A stretch of 64,000 nucleotides of DNA from Streptomyces sp. NBC_00433 (GTDB taxonomy: Bacteria > Actinomycetota > Actinomycetes > Streptomycetales > Streptomycetaceae). This document shows positions 7,514 through 17,233 of the stretch, piece after piece. Numbering within the stretch: the first letter of the stretch is position 1; every line of letters starts with the position of its first letter. The stretch is from the NCBI GenBank assembly GCA_036015235.1, contig CP107926.1, positions 4,228,501-4,292,500 on the forward strand, written 5' to 3'. Made by a program: the position numbers and the translations under genes. A model generated the notes under the pieces. The model was given only the letters and a program-made list of their open reading frames with translations, had not been told where the DNA came from and made no database searches.

Positions 7514-8799
7514 GCCAATTCACGGTCGATGCGTATCCGGGCGTCGCGGGGGTCGTCGCAGCGGCCTCCGCGTTCGTCCGGTTCCGGCCGGGACTGTGCT
7601 CCCTGCGGGTGGCCGGCCGGTCGCGGGAGGGCCGCCCGCTGCATCTGCTCACCGTCGGCCTCGACCGGCCCCGGGTACGCAACGTCCTGGTCGTCGCGGG
7701 GCCGCACTCCGACGAGCGGGTCGGAGCCGCGAGCGCGTTGCGGATCGCCGAGCGCGTCGCGCTCGACCCGCACCTGCACGTCGGCTCCGACGCGGCCTGG
7801 CACTTCCTGCTCTGCCTCGACCCCGACGGCACCGCCCGCACCGAAGCCGGGCCCCCCGTCCGCCGCACCCCCGCGGACCACTTCCGCCACGCCTACCGGC
7901 CGCCGGCCGACGAACAGCCCGAATGGGCGCCCTCGATCCGCCCGGCCGACGACCAGCTCCCCGAGTCCCAGGCGCTGATCAGGCTCATCGACGAGCTGCG
8001 CCCGGTGCTCCAGTGCTCGTTGCACGGCAACGACATCGGCGGCAGCTGGGTCCAGCTCACCCGTGACCTGCCAGGGCTCGCGGAACGCCTCGGCAAGCTC
8101 TCCGCCGAGCGGGACGTGCCCGTCCAGACCGGCACCTACGACGCCCTCTACTGGCGCTCCTCAGGCCCCGGCGTCTACCTCATGCCGGACCCCGGCGAAC
8201 GCGCCCAGTTCGACAGCCTGCCCGAGGACGTCAGCCGGTCCACGTGGATACGGCCGCACACCCACGACGGGATGACCGCGCTGTTCGAGGTGCCGATGTG
8301 GGCGAGCCCCGGCGTCTCCGACTCCAGCCCCCACCCCGACCCCGCCCGCGCCCTCGCCGACCTCGCGGTCCTGCTGCGGCACCAGTCCGGGCTGAACCGC
8401 ACGACGCTCTCCGAACTGCGGCAGGCGGTGCCCCGGCTCTCGGCCGACGAGGCCCGGCTGCTGCGCGTGGCCGACGGGCTCGTCGCGATGGGCCCGCGGG
8501 TCGCCGAGGAATGGGAAGGGCTGCACCAGTCGCCCGTACGGCTGTCCCGCGCGCACGTGGCCGCACTCGACATCGCGGCCCGCCGCATGTCCCTGCGAGC
8601 CGCGGGCGCTCTCCTGCAGATCCTCGCGCCTTCCCCCCTGCCCGACGCGGCACGCCTCCGCGCCGCGGCCACCCGCCGCCTCTCCCGCTGGGCGGACGAG
8701 CTGGCCGCGAGCCACGACCTGACCTGGCTCCCCGTCCCGACCCAGGTCGACCTCCAGTCCGAAACCGTCCTCACCACTTTCCGCCTCCTCCCGCGCTAA
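7510..8799 (+). CDS. M14-family zinc carboxypeptidase, paralogue 2
   Basis: This is a 429-residue protein starting at GTG 7510, which overlaps the stop of the small peptide gene. Zinc ligands are H66/E69 in AGPHSDER and H172 in CSLHGNDIGGSW, with E260 in TALFEVPMW as the likely catalytic residue. It has no signal peptide. It is a full-length paralogue of the protein at 4832-6133. Duplicated peptidases around one modifying enzyme suggest sequential trimming steps, or one maturation and one resistance role. The TAA stop lies at the very edge of a MITE-like element. Confidence 0.85.
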   Translation: MSQFTVDAYPGVAGVVAAASAFVRFRPGLCSLRVAGRSREGRPLHLLTVGLDRPRVRNVLVVAGPHSDERVGAASALRIAERVALDPHLHVGSDAAWHFLLCLDPDGTARTEAGPPVRRTPADHFRHAYRPPADEQPEWAPSIRPADDQLPESQALIRLIDELRPVLQCSLHGNDIGGSWVQLTRDLPGLAERLGKLSAERDVPVQTGTYDALYWRSSGPGVYLMPDPGERAQFDSLPEDVSRSTWIRPHTHDGMTALFEVPMWASPGVSDSSPHPDPARALADLAVLLRHQSGLNRTTLSELRQAVPRLSADEARLLRVADGLVAMGPRVAEEWEGLHQSPVRLSRAHVAALDIAARRMSLRAAGALLQILAPSPLPDAARLRAAATRRLSRWADELAASHDLTWLPVPTQVDLQSETVLTTFRLLPR

Positions 8800-8956
8800 G
8801 GGCTGTCCTGTGATCCGCGGTGGACCGGCGCGCGGCGTCAGATGCGGTACATCGCAAGGCGAAGGGCCGCCCTCGTACCGGGTCGGCGAGCCCGACAACG
8901 CAGCGAGGTGCCGTAGCTGTCGTCGCGCGCCCGCCGGGGATTACGGGACAGCCCTT
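8798..8956. mobile_element. MITE-like non-coding element with terminal inverted repeats
   Basis: The ends 8798-8816 (AAGGGCTGTCCTGTGATCC) and 8938-8956 are near-perfect inverted repeats, 17 of 19 positions matching. They enclose about 120 bp that holds no gene. The size and termini fit a miniature inverted-repeat element mobilised by an IS transposase elsewhere in the genome. The left repeat includes the last two bases of the peptidase stop codon. I see no clear target-site duplication. Confidence 0.6.
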
Positions 8957-9010
8957 GGGAAGCGGCCCCGCCACGGCGGTGCCGCAGTCGCACCCCCACC
9001 CGGCCGCGGG

Positions 9011-10096
<1,086 letters not shown>

Positions 10097-10128
10097 TCAC
10101 CGCAGCGGCGGGCGGGCGGCGAATGGTT

Positions 10129-10956
10129 TCAGGTGCCGAGACGTACGCCTGCCAGCGCCTGCGGGCTCGCGGGCAGCAGCGGCAGCCGTACGTCGGGGGT
10201 CGGGATGCGGCCCTGCGCGTGCAGGGCGGCCTTGATCACCGTCGGGTTCGGCTCCCGGAAGAGCGCGGCGGCCCGTGCGGCCAGCCGGTGGCCGAGCGCC
10301 CGGTCGCCGGTGGCGGCCAGCTCGGCCCACGCGGCGGTGTCCAGGTGCGCGGACGCGGTGACGGCGCCGGTCGCGCCCAGGGCGAGCAGCGCTGGTGCGA
10401 AGACGTCGTCGCCGGCGAGCACGTCGAAGCCTGCCGGGCGGTCGCCGAGCAGGTCGACGGTCTCGGCGTCGATGCCGCCGACGGCGTGCTTCACCCCGGT
10501 CACGCCGGGGATCGCGGCCAGTTCCCGCAGCGCGCGGGCGGTGAGCTGCTGCCCGGTGCGGAGGGGGACGTGGTAGACGAGCAGCGGTACGTCGCTGCGC
10601 GCGGCCAGGGCGGTGAAGTGCGCGACGACCCCGGCTTCACCCGGACGGGTGAAGGCCGGCACGGTCGCCAGCGCCGCGTCGGGCGCCGCCTTCCACCGCC
10701 CGAGCCCGCGCCGCCCGTCCCCCACCCCGACCACGAACCGCGCCCCGGCCCGCCGGCACACCCGCCCGACGACCTCGACGACCAGGTCCCGCTCGGCCTC
10801 GTCCAGGCTTTCCGGCTCCCCGGTCGTCCCGAGCGCCACCAGTCCCCGCGCCCCGTCCGCCAGGACCTCCCCGGCGAGCGCTTCGAGCGCGTCCCGGGCG
10901 ATGTCGCCCGCGGCGGTGAAGGGGGTGATGAGCGGTACGTACAGGTCCGGGGTCAT
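10129..10956 (-). CDS. Dihydrodipicolinate synthase (DapA) family protein
   Basis: This is a 275-residue TIM-barrel aldolase-like protein. The family motif GTTGE (43-47), a conserved tyrosine (Y128 in LVYHVP) and the Schiff-base lysine K156 in GVKHAVGG are visible. It is shorter than the usual 290-300 residues of housekeeping DapA. A related lyase with another keto-acid substrate is therefore possible. The start is the ATG complementary to 10954-10956, with GGTGAG upstream. Pairing with asd supports a role in making dihydrodipicolinate. Confidence 0.8.
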   Translation of the reverse strand: MTPDLYVPLITPFTAAGDIARDALEALAGEVLADGARGLVALGTTGEPESLDEAERDLVVEVVGRVCRRAGARFVVGVGDGRRGLGRWKAAPDAALATVPAFTRPGEAGVVAHFTALAARSDVPLLVYHVPLRTGQQLTARALRELAAIPGVTGVKHAVGGIDAETVDLLGDRPAGFDVLAGDDVFAPALLALGATGAVTASAHLDTAAWAELAATGDRALGHRLAARAAALFREPNPTVIKAALHAQGRIPTPDVRLPLLPASPQALAGVRLGT

Positions 10957-11232
10957 GGTGCGAGTCTCACCCGGCGCAATACGGTAGGTCCAGTTACATC
11001 TCGTGCGGTGGATCGTTAAGAATCTCTGATCCATGTGAGGCCGGCCACGCCCCGACCGCCGCCTCCACCGCCACGACCGGCGGCACCTTCTCTGCGGGAT
11101 CGGGCCGCGGTCCCGGGCGCACGGCACGCACGCATGGTGCGCCGGCGGAATCCTGATCGCGCCGGCCTATCTCGCGCAGCTGAGCCCACGGGCCTTCTCG
11201 GCCCGCGGGCTCGGCACGTGTCCGGGTGCGGG

Positions 11233-12489
11233 TCAGAAGACCTCGGGGCACCAGGGGCGGCGCGGGGTGCGGAAGAGGACGTCGGCGGTGGCGGCGGCCT
11301 CCGGGCGGTGTTCGGCCACCAGGCCGAGGGCCGCGAGGCGCAGGGCGGACTCGTCGCCGAGGTAGAGGCGGGCGAGGGTGGCGGCGTCCAGGGCCAGGTC
11401 GGGGGCCGCGGACGGCGCCGGGGTGCAGCGCGGGGCGGCGCCCGGGGCGGTCTCCAGGCGGAAGGTGCCGCCCGCGAGCCCGGCCGGGTCGTGGACGTCC
11501 AGGACGAGGTCGGCGGTCAGCGGGGCGTAGCCGCGGGCGGACAGCGCGGCGGGGATGTCGAGCAGCCGCAGCCACATGTAGTCGGCGTGGGTCTCGGTGC
11601 GGGCGGCGCGCGGGTCGCCGAGGAGCAGCGGGAGGATGTCGTCCGGCGGGCGGTGGCCGGACTTGAGCCGCACCACCCAGTCCAGCGAGAGCAGGTAGCG
11701 CCACAGGGCGGCGTCGGCGGCCGGGGTGGCGGCGATCAGCCAGAGCACCTCGGCGTCGGCATTGGGCAGCTTGCCCGGCCAGTCGGGGTCGTTGACCTGA
11801 TACGCGGCCATGCCGTCGACCTCGCCCGCCGCATCGCGGTGGACGACGAAGAAGGACTCCTTGTATCCGAAGGAGGGCAGGACGATCGCGCCGGTGGCGC
11901 GCTTCCACCAGCGGTCGTCGCGGCTGATGGCGCCGGGCGTACGGGCGCGGACCCGCTCGTGCAGCGCCGGGCCGAGTTCGCGCACCTCGGCGGCGGTGAC
12001 CAGCCCGACGGTGCCCTCGGCGGGATCGGGTCCCGCGTGCCGGCGGTCGAGGGCCGCCCTGGGCACGTCGACCTCCCATTCGGTGACCCAGGTGGCCGGG
12101 CCGAAGCCGTACCGCCCGTAGATCGGGTATTCGGCGGCGATCAGGATCGACACGGCCTCGCCGCGCTCCTTGGCCGCCGCGAGGTCGGCGGCCATCATGC
12201 GGGTGGCCAGGCCCCGGCGGCGGTGGGTGGCGGTCACGGTGACGTTCGTGACGGCGGAGGCGGGCACCGAGCCGCCGCCCGGCACGGTCAGGTCACGGGG
12301 CATGCTGCGGAAGGTCGCCACGCACCGGTCCCCGTCGAAGGCGCCGCGGGTGCGGTCCAGGTCGTAGGCGGGCCGCGAGAGCGCGACCTCATCGGGGCCG
12401 GCGACCTGCGACCGGTGGAAGCCGGTGTGCACCGCCCGCACCCATGCGCCGACCTCGGACTCGGTGATCGTGCGTATCTCAAGACCCAT
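11233..12489 (-). CDS. Eis-like GNAT N-acetyltransferase
   Basis: This is a 418-residue protein with the Eis layout: an N-terminal GNAT domain (acetyl-CoA loop VTATHRRRGLATRMM near residues 86-100), a second GNAT-like domain, and a C-terminal SCP2-like domain ending in phenylalanine, whose carboxylate serves as catalytic base in Eis. YPIYGRYGFGPAT is another Eis family signature. Relatives acetylate lysines or aminoglycosides. The biological substrate here is not evident. Confidence 0.88.
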   Translation of the reverse strand: MGLEIRTITESEVGAWVRAVHTGFHRSQVAGPDEVALSRPAYDLDRTRGAFDGDRCVATFRSMPRDLTVPGGGSVPASAVTNVTVTATHRRRGLATRMMAADLAAAKERGEAVSILIAAEYPIYGRYGFGPATWVTEWEVDVPRAALDRRHAGPDPAEGTVGLVTAAEVRELGPALHERVRARTPGAISRDDRWWKRATGAIVLPSFGYKESFFVVHRDAAGEVDGMAAYQVNDPDWPGKLPNADAEVLWLIAATPAADAALWRYLLSLDWVVRLKSGHRPPDDILPLLLGDPRAARTETHADYMWLRLLDIPAALSARGYAPLTADLVLDVHDPAGLAGGTFRLETAPGAAPRCTPAPSAAPDLALDAATLARLYLGDESALRLAALGLVAEHRPEAAATADVLFRTPRRPWCPEVF

Positions 12490-12555
12490 ATCCGCACGTT
12501 ACGCAGCCGCGCCCGCGCCCCGCATCCGGTTAACGGGCGCCGCCCCGAGGGACGC

Positions 12556-13137
12556 TCAGTCGTCCGCGAGCAGGTCGTCGATGTGGGCCTCGCCCTCGCG
12601 GTAGCGGCGGGTGATCTCGGCCGAGCAGTCGTCGACGCTCTGCTGGAGGCGCTGCCTGCGGCCGGAGACCTGCTGCTCGTGGCGGGCCAGCCGGCCCATC
12701 GCGGCGTGCAGCTCGGGGTCGGTGCGGGCGTCGAGGTCGGACAGCTCGACCTCGGCGAGCATGTCGGCGGCGAGCCGCTGCACTCGCGGGCTCAGCGGGG
12801 TGCCCAGCGTGACGTGCCGGGCGGAGCGGACCCGGGACGGGCCGTCGGCGAGGATCTCCGGGAGCCGGTCGAGCACCGGCCCCTCCGGGCCGCCGGGCGC
12901 GCCCTCGGCAGACGCCGAGGCGCCGGCCCTGCGGCTCAGCTCGGCCCGCAGGATGTCGATCCGCCCGTGCAGCAGCCGGCGCAGATACGACAGGTCGGCC
13001 TCCTCGCGCTGGGCGTCCCCGCGCAGGGTGCGCAGCGCCGCCAGGTCGAGGTCGCCCAGGCCGGCTGCCGGGGTGTCCGCCAGCGGGCCGCGGGGCGCGG
13101 GCGGGCGGGACGGCCCTGGTGCGTCGGCCTTCAGCAT
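12556..13137 (-). CDS. rsiG: RsiG, c-di-GMP-dependent anti-sigma factor for WhiG
   Basis: This is a 193-residue helical protein. RsiG binds c-di-GMP and sequesters the sporulation sigma factor WhiG. Its hallmark is two copies of E(X)3S(X)2R(X)3Q(X)3D. The second copy is perfect: E154, S158, R161, Q165, D169. The first is E46, S50, R53, H57, D61, with histidine where the consensus has glutamine. An AGGAAGGG site precedes the ATG at 13137. It is divergent from dtd. The N-terminal 30 residues are Pro/Ala-rich and probably disordered. Confidence 0.9.
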   Translation of the reverse strand: MLKADAPGPSRPPAPRGPLADTPAAGLGDLDLAALRTLRGDAQREEADLSYLRRLLHGRIDILRAELSRRAGASASAEGAPGGPEGPVLDRLPEILADGPSRVRSARHVTLGTPLSPRVQRLAADMLAEVELSDLDARTDPELHAAMGRLARHEQQVSGRRQRLQQSVDDCSAEITRRYREGEAHIDDLLADD

Positions 13138-13512
13138 GCGGTGGCCCTTCCTGGTGGGCGCCGGGGTTGGCGCCGCCGGCCCAGCGGCCCGCGGTGCCGG
13201 GAGTCTGTCCAGCGCCGGATGTGATCATGCCTGTCGTCCCCCGCCCGCAGCAGCCCGGGTGTGCCGGCCCCTGGGGGGCGGCGCGGACCCGGCGGAAGGC
13301 CGCCGGCGGAGATCCTGCCGTCGATGCTGCCACCTGCCCCCGGCACGGCGCAGCGAGTCTGCACCCGAACGGCCGTCGCGACAGTTGTGCGAGGCGGGCG
13401 GTCCGGCGCGCGCCGGAGCCCGTACGCGCCCCCGCGGTTTTTTCGCGAGCCCCCGCGTACCCACCGCCGACCCGGGTACGGGCGGTGTTCGCGCAACCGA
13501 CACAATGAGGCC
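13138..13512. other. 375-bp divergent intergenic region, no gene seen
   Basis: This spacer between rsiG and dtd is GC-rich and holds no supported ORF. It must contain both promoters. CACAAT at 13501-13506 lies six bases before the dtd start and is the best -10 candidate. I see no confident rsiG promoter. Confidence 0.5.
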
Positions 13513-13938
13513 ATGCGTGCGGTGGCCCAGCGGGTGAGCGAGGCGAAGGTCGTGGTCGACGGGCGGACCGTCGGCGCCGTCGAGGGTCCGGGGCTGTGCG
13601 TCCTGGTCGGGGTGACGCACGACGACACCCCGGAGAAGGCTGCGGCACTGGCCCGCAAGCTGTGGACGCTGCGCATCCTGCCCGACGAGCGGTCCTGCTC
13701 CGACATCGGGGCACCGCTGCTGGTGATCAGTCAGTTCACGCTCTACGGTGACGCCCGCAAGGGCCGCCGCCCCACCTGGAATTCCGCCGCGCCCGGCCAG
13801 GTCGCCGAGCCGCTGGTCGACGAGGTCGTCGCCCAGCTGCGTGCGCTGGGCGCGACGGTCGAGACCGGGGTCTTCGGCGCCGACATGAAGGTGTCGCTCA
13901 CCAACGACGGGCCCTTCACCGTCGTACTGGAGCTGTGA
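13513..13938 (+). CDS. dtd: D-aminoacyl-tRNA deacylase
   Basis: This is a 141-residue protein, the normal DTD length. It hydrolyses D-amino acids (and glycine) mischarged on tRNA. The two active-site motifs are present: SQFTLYGD at 73-80 and NDGPFT at 131-136, with the GP dipeptide of the cross-subunit motif. ATG 13513 is selected because the family starts MRAVxQRV; frames extending further upstream are spurious. It converges with ygfZ 27 bp downstream. Confidence 0.95.
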   Translation: MRAVAQRVSEAKVVVDGRTVGAVEGPGLCVLVGVTHDDTPEKAAALARKLWTLRILPDERSCSDIGAPLLVISQFTLYGDARKGRRPTWNSAAPGQVAEPLVDEVVAQLRALGATVETGVFGADMKVSLTNDGPFTVVLEL

Positions 13939-13965
13939 AGGGCCCCGCTGTCGAGCTGGGCCGCG

Positions 13966-14934
13966 TCAGGGCGCGACGACCGTCTCCTGGGTCGCCGCGG
14001 TGTCCTCGGCCAGCAGCGTCGCACCCTCCGGGGTGTTGCGCTTGACGACCGCGAGCGCGATCGGACCCAGCTCCCAGTGCCTGGCCGACGAGGTGATCGT
14101 GCCGACCGGCCTGCCGTCCTCGCCGTCTGCCGCGATCCGCACCTGGGCGCCGTGGCCGGGCAGCCGCACCTCGCTGCCGTCCAGGTGCAGGAAGACCAGC
14201 CGGCGCGGCGGGCGGCCCAGGTTGTGCACCCGGGCGACCGTCTCCTGGCCGCGGTAGCAGCCCTTCTGCAAGTGCACGGCCGCGTCCAGCCAGCCCAGCT
14301 CGTGCGGGATGGTGCGGTGGTCGGTCTCCAGGCCGAGCCGCGGGCGGTGCGCCTCGATGCGCAGCGCCTCGTGCGCCAGCACCCCGATGGGGGGACCCGC
14401 CTGGGCGGCGAATTCCTCCAGGCGCTCGCGCGGGACGAAGACCTCCCGGCCGTACGGCGTCTCCCTCACGGCCCATTCCGCGGGCGGCGCCGTGATCGAC
14501 CCGGCGGGCAGGTACACGACGGCGAACTGATCGGAGGCGTCGGCGGCCTCGACCCGGTAGAAGAACTTCATGCTCTCCAGGTACGCGAGCAGCGCCCCCT
14601 GCGTGCCGGGCTCGACGTGCATCCAGGTGGTGGCGCCGTCGTCGACCAGGTAGAGGGCGTGCTCGATGTGGCCGTGCGCGGACAGGACGAGCGCCTCGGT
14701 GGCCTGGCCCGGCGGCAGGCTCTCCACGTGCTGGGTGAGCAGCAGGTGCAGCCACGACAGGCGGTCGGCGCCGCTGACCGTCACCACACCGCGGTGCGAG
14801 AGGTCCACGAAACCGGTGCCGTCGGCGAGCGAGCGCTGCTCGCGGAAGAGGTCGCCGTAGTGTGCGGCCACCCCTTCGTCGGGGCCTTCCGCAGCGACGG
14901 CTCCGGGCAGCGACAGCAGGGGGCTCTTGGTCAT
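13966..14934 (-). CDS. ygfZ: Folate-binding YgfZ/GcvT-like protein
   Basis: This is a 322-residue protein with the GcvT tetrahydrofolate-binding fold. The YgfZ signature KGCYRGQE occurs at 224-231. YgfZ proteins support synthesis or repair of certain Fe-S enzymes. The start is the ATG complementary to 14932-14934. It is convergent with dtd and has the same orientation as nur upstream. Confidence 0.92.
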   Translation of the reverse strand: MTKSPLLSLPGAVAAEGPDEGVAAHYGDLFREQRSLADGTGFVDLSHRGVVTVSGADRLSWLHLLLTQHVESLPPGQATEALVLSAHGHIEHALYLVDDGATTWMHVEPGTQGALLAYLESMKFFYRVEAADASDQFAVVYLPAGSITAPPAEWAVRETPYGREVFVPRERLEEFAAQAGPPIGVLAHEALRIEAHRPRLGLETDHRTIPHELGWLDAAVHLQKGCYRGQETVARVHNLGRPPRRLVFLHLDGSEVRLPGHGAQVRIAADGEDGRPVGTITSSARHWELGPIALAVVKRNTPEGATLLAEDTAATQETVVAP

Positions 14935-15069
14935 GCCGTCAAGACTACGACCAGGCCGGTCGTATGACCGGATCGGCATTCCCCGAGGGGGCGGACGGCG
15001 GGGCTGCGGGGGCGGCACGGCTACGGGCCGGCGGGCTGCCGGGGCGGGAGGGCTACGGGGGCGGGACGG

Positions 15070-15501
15070 CTACGAGTCCGCCGCCTTGGCCGCGCAGTCC
15101 CGGCAGCGGCCGAAGATCGCGAAGTGCTTCATGTCGGTCTCGAAGCCGAACTCCGCCCGCAACCGGTCGCCGAGCGGCGCCGCCAGGTCCACGTCGGCCT
15201 CGGTGACCACGTCGCAGTCGCGGCACACCAGGTGCATGTGGTCGTGCCGGTCCGCGAGGTGGTAGGTGGGAGCGCCGTGCCCGAGGTGGGCGTGGCTGAC
15301 CAGGCCCAGCTCCTCCAGCAGCTCCAGGGTGCGGTAGACAGTGGAGATGTTGATGCCGGACGCGGTCCTGCGCACCTCGGAGAGGATGGCGTCGGGTGTC
15401 GCGTGCTCCAGGCACTCGACGGCCTCCAGCACCAGCTGCCGCTGCGGCGTCAGCCGGTAGCCGCGCCGGCGCAGGTCGGTCTTCCAGTCGGTGGTGACCA
15501 T
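15070..15501 (-). CDS. nur: Nur, nickel-responsive Fur-family repressor
   Basis: This is a 143-residue Fur-family regulator: a winged helix (RLTPQRQLVLEAV...ISTVYRTLELLEELGLV) and a C-terminal dimerisation domain with C93xxC96 and C133xxC136. The metal ligands described for Streptomyces Nur are all at the expected positions: H33, H86, H88 and H90 in one site, H70, H72 and H126 in the nickel site. In S. coelicolor Nur represses nickel uptake genes and sodF when nickel is sufficient. The ATG is complementary to 15499-15501. It lies just downstream of a nitrobindin-like gene on the same strand. Confidence 0.95.
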   Translation of the reverse strand: MVTTDWKTDLRRRGYRLTPQRQLVLEAVECLEHATPDAILSEVRRTASGINISTVYRTLELLEELGLVSHAHLGHGAPTYHLADRHDHMHLVCRDCDVVTEADVDLAAPLGDRLRAEFGFETDMKHFAIFGRCRDCAAKAADS

Positions 15502-15632
15502 CCGGCCAGTGTAGGTCGCCCGGCGCGCGCAGGACCGTGCCGCGCGACCGCGGACCGCCGGCGGCGCTTCGGCCGACGGCTGTCGCGCGGCCGCTCGGAG
15601 GCGGCCCCGCGACGACGGCTGCCTGGTGACGG

Positions 15633-16196
15633 CTACTTGAAGAAGGCGATGCCGTCGTCGGGAAGGTCCTTGAGGTCGGCGACCCATTCCCGCGGGTCCA
15701 CGACCTTCTTCAGGTGCGCCGACATGTACGCCCGCAGCGGCACCGACGGGGTGGCCTTCTCGCCGACCCACATCAGGTCGCTGTTGACGTAGCCGTACAG
15801 CCGCTTGCCGCCGCTGTATTCGGGGGCGAAGGGCAGCCGGGCGACCGCGTCGGTGACCAGGTCGATCTGCGGCTTGCCCTCGGCCAGCTCGCCGGTCCAG
15901 ATCTCCACCACGCCCTCGTCGCGGGTGGTGGTGACGTCGACCTTGCGGTCCTCGCCGATGCGCCAGAAGCCGCTCTCGCTCTCCAGCGGCCCGACCTTCT
16001 TGCCCTCGTCGTCCAGGACCCAGGTGTGCGAGACGTACTCCAGGAAGGGCCGGCCGTCGTGGGTGAAGGAGACGGACTGCCCGAAGTTGCACTTCTCGGC
16101 GCCCGGGAAGTCGAAGACGCCCGCGCCCTCCCAGCGGCCGAGCAGGAAGACCAGCGGCACGAGGTCGGGGTGCAGGTCGGAAGGGATCTCGATCAT
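15633..16196 (-). CDS. Nitrobindin-type heme-binding beta-barrel protein
   Basis: This is a 187-residue protein of the FABP-like/THAP4 (nitrobindin) family. The family motif GxWxGxG appears as GRWEGAG near residues 20-26. The late histidine in YMSAHLKKV is the probable proximal heme ligand. Relatives bind ferric heme and isomerise peroxynitrite. No signal peptide, so cytosolic. It sits between a 34-residue membrane protein gene (1 bp away) and nur. Confidence 0.87.
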   Translation of the reverse strand: MIEIPSDLHPDLVPLVFLLGRWEGAGVFDFPGAEKCNFGQSVSFTHDGRPFLEYVSHTWVLDDEGKKVGPLESESGFWRIGEDRKVDVTTTRDEGVVEIWTGELAEGKPQIDLVTDAVARLPFAPEYSGGKRLYGYVNSDLMWVGEKATPSVPLRAYMSAHLKKVVDPREWVADLKDLPDDGIAFFK

Positions 16197-16197
16197 G

Positions 16198-16302
16198 TCA
16201 GCGCTGGCCCTGGTAGAGCTTCTTCACCGCGTAGAAGGCGAACGCGGCCACGCCGACGCAGACCAGCACGAGCAGGATGTCGAAGTAATACTCAATGCGC
16301 AC
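16198..16302 (-). CDS. 34-residue single-span membrane protein
   Basis: GTG complementary to 16300-16302 follows a GAGGAG site eight bases upstream. The frame gives VRIEYYFDILLVLVCVGVAA and ends VKKLYQGQR, one transmembrane helix with a basic cytosolic end. The stop is one base before the nitrobindin ATG, so the two are probably co-translated. No function is known to me. Confidence 0.65.
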   Translation of the reverse strand: MRIEYYFDILLVLVCVGVAAFAFYAVKKLYQGQR

Positions 16303-16396
16303 GGGTCGTGCTCCTCGCGAGGGCAGCGGGCAGGGCCGCGCACAAGTCTAGTGCGCGGCCCTGTCCCGGGCGCGGTCACCCCACGTGACGTGCCGC

Positions 16397-17233
16397 TCAG
16401 CCGAGCAGCTGGGCCTGCAGCCGTACGGTCTGCCGGAAGGCCTGCTCGGGCACGGCGCCGCCCTTGCGGGTCTGCCGGACCAGGGCGACGGTGTCGCCCG
16501 CGGTCACGAAGGCGTAGCGCGACATGCTCTCGCCGTAGGGGGCGGTCTCGCCGTAGCCGGAGATGTCCACGCCCTTGGGGACCGTGCGGTCGGCGAGGGT
16601 CCGGTCGGGCTTGTCGGTGGCGATGCCCTCCAGCGGCCTGCCGTCGGCGTCCGAGCCGATGACGTTGGCGTAGCCGGCGGAGATCGCCTGCAGCAGGTAC
16701 ACCTCGGTCCTGGTGCCGTCCGGCATCGTCCAGGCGCGGCCGGCGATGTGCCGCAGGCCCTGCTCCTTGAGGAACAGTTCCTTCTGCGCGCCGCCCCCGC
16801 CGTTCATCGCCTTCAGATACGTGGCCGTCGGCAGCCAGCCCCCGGCGCCGGGGAAGGCCGGGTCGGCGGTCGCGCCCTCGGGCAGCGGGACCAGCAGGGA
16901 CCGGACGTCGGCGTAGTGGATGCCGCCGGGATTGCGGGCGGTGTCCAGCGGGCGCGGCTTGCGCGCGGGCAGCAGCGGCAGCGCGAGCGGCGGGTAGGTC
17001 CAGCGCCCGTCGTCCGGCGTCGCGAGCCCGGGGAGCTTCGTACGCTCCGGGCGTGTCACCGCGTAGGCCGTCCCGGCGCCGAAGACCGCGAAGACCAGCA
17101 GCACGGACGTCCAGCGCAGCGTGACCCGCAGCGGCGGGGCCATGCCGCGGCGCGGGGCGGCGGCCTCCTGCGGGGCGTACGGCGGGGGCGGCGGCAGACG
17201 CGGGGGCGGCGGCGGTGCGGAGACCTCGGACAT
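16397..17233 (-). CDS. Membrane-anchored secreted-domain protein, third gene of a paralogous operon
   Basis: This is a 278-residue protein. Residues 1-35 are Pro-rich and cytosolic, about 38-58 form one transmembrane segment (VLLVFAVFGAGTAYAV), and the remaining 215 residues are predicted outside. The ATG overlaps the stop of the upstream gene (TGATG), so translation is coupled. The extracellular part resembles its two upstream neighbours in layout (HYADVRSLLVPLP, a GxxxxxAxTAGDTVALVRQT-type ending). No known domain recognised. Confidence 0.8.
   Translation of the reverse strand: MSEVSAPPPPPRLPPPPPYAPQEAAAPRRGMAPPLRVTLRWTSVLLVFAVFGAGTAYAVTRPERTKLPGLATPDDGRWTYPPLALPLLPARKPRPLDTARNPGGIHYADVRSLLVPLPEGATADPAFPGAGGWLPTATYLKAMNGGGGAQKELFLKEQGLRHIAGRAWTMPDGTRTEVYLLQAISAGYANVIGSDADGRPLEGIATDKPDRTLADRTVPKGVDISGYGETAPYGESMSRYAFVTAGDTVALVRQTRKGGAVPEQAFRQTVRLQAQLLG

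Noticed and set aside
13261..13512. N-terminal extension of dtd by 84 residues
   Set aside because: DTD proteins start at MRAVxQRV; the extension has no homology pattern and covers the promoter region.
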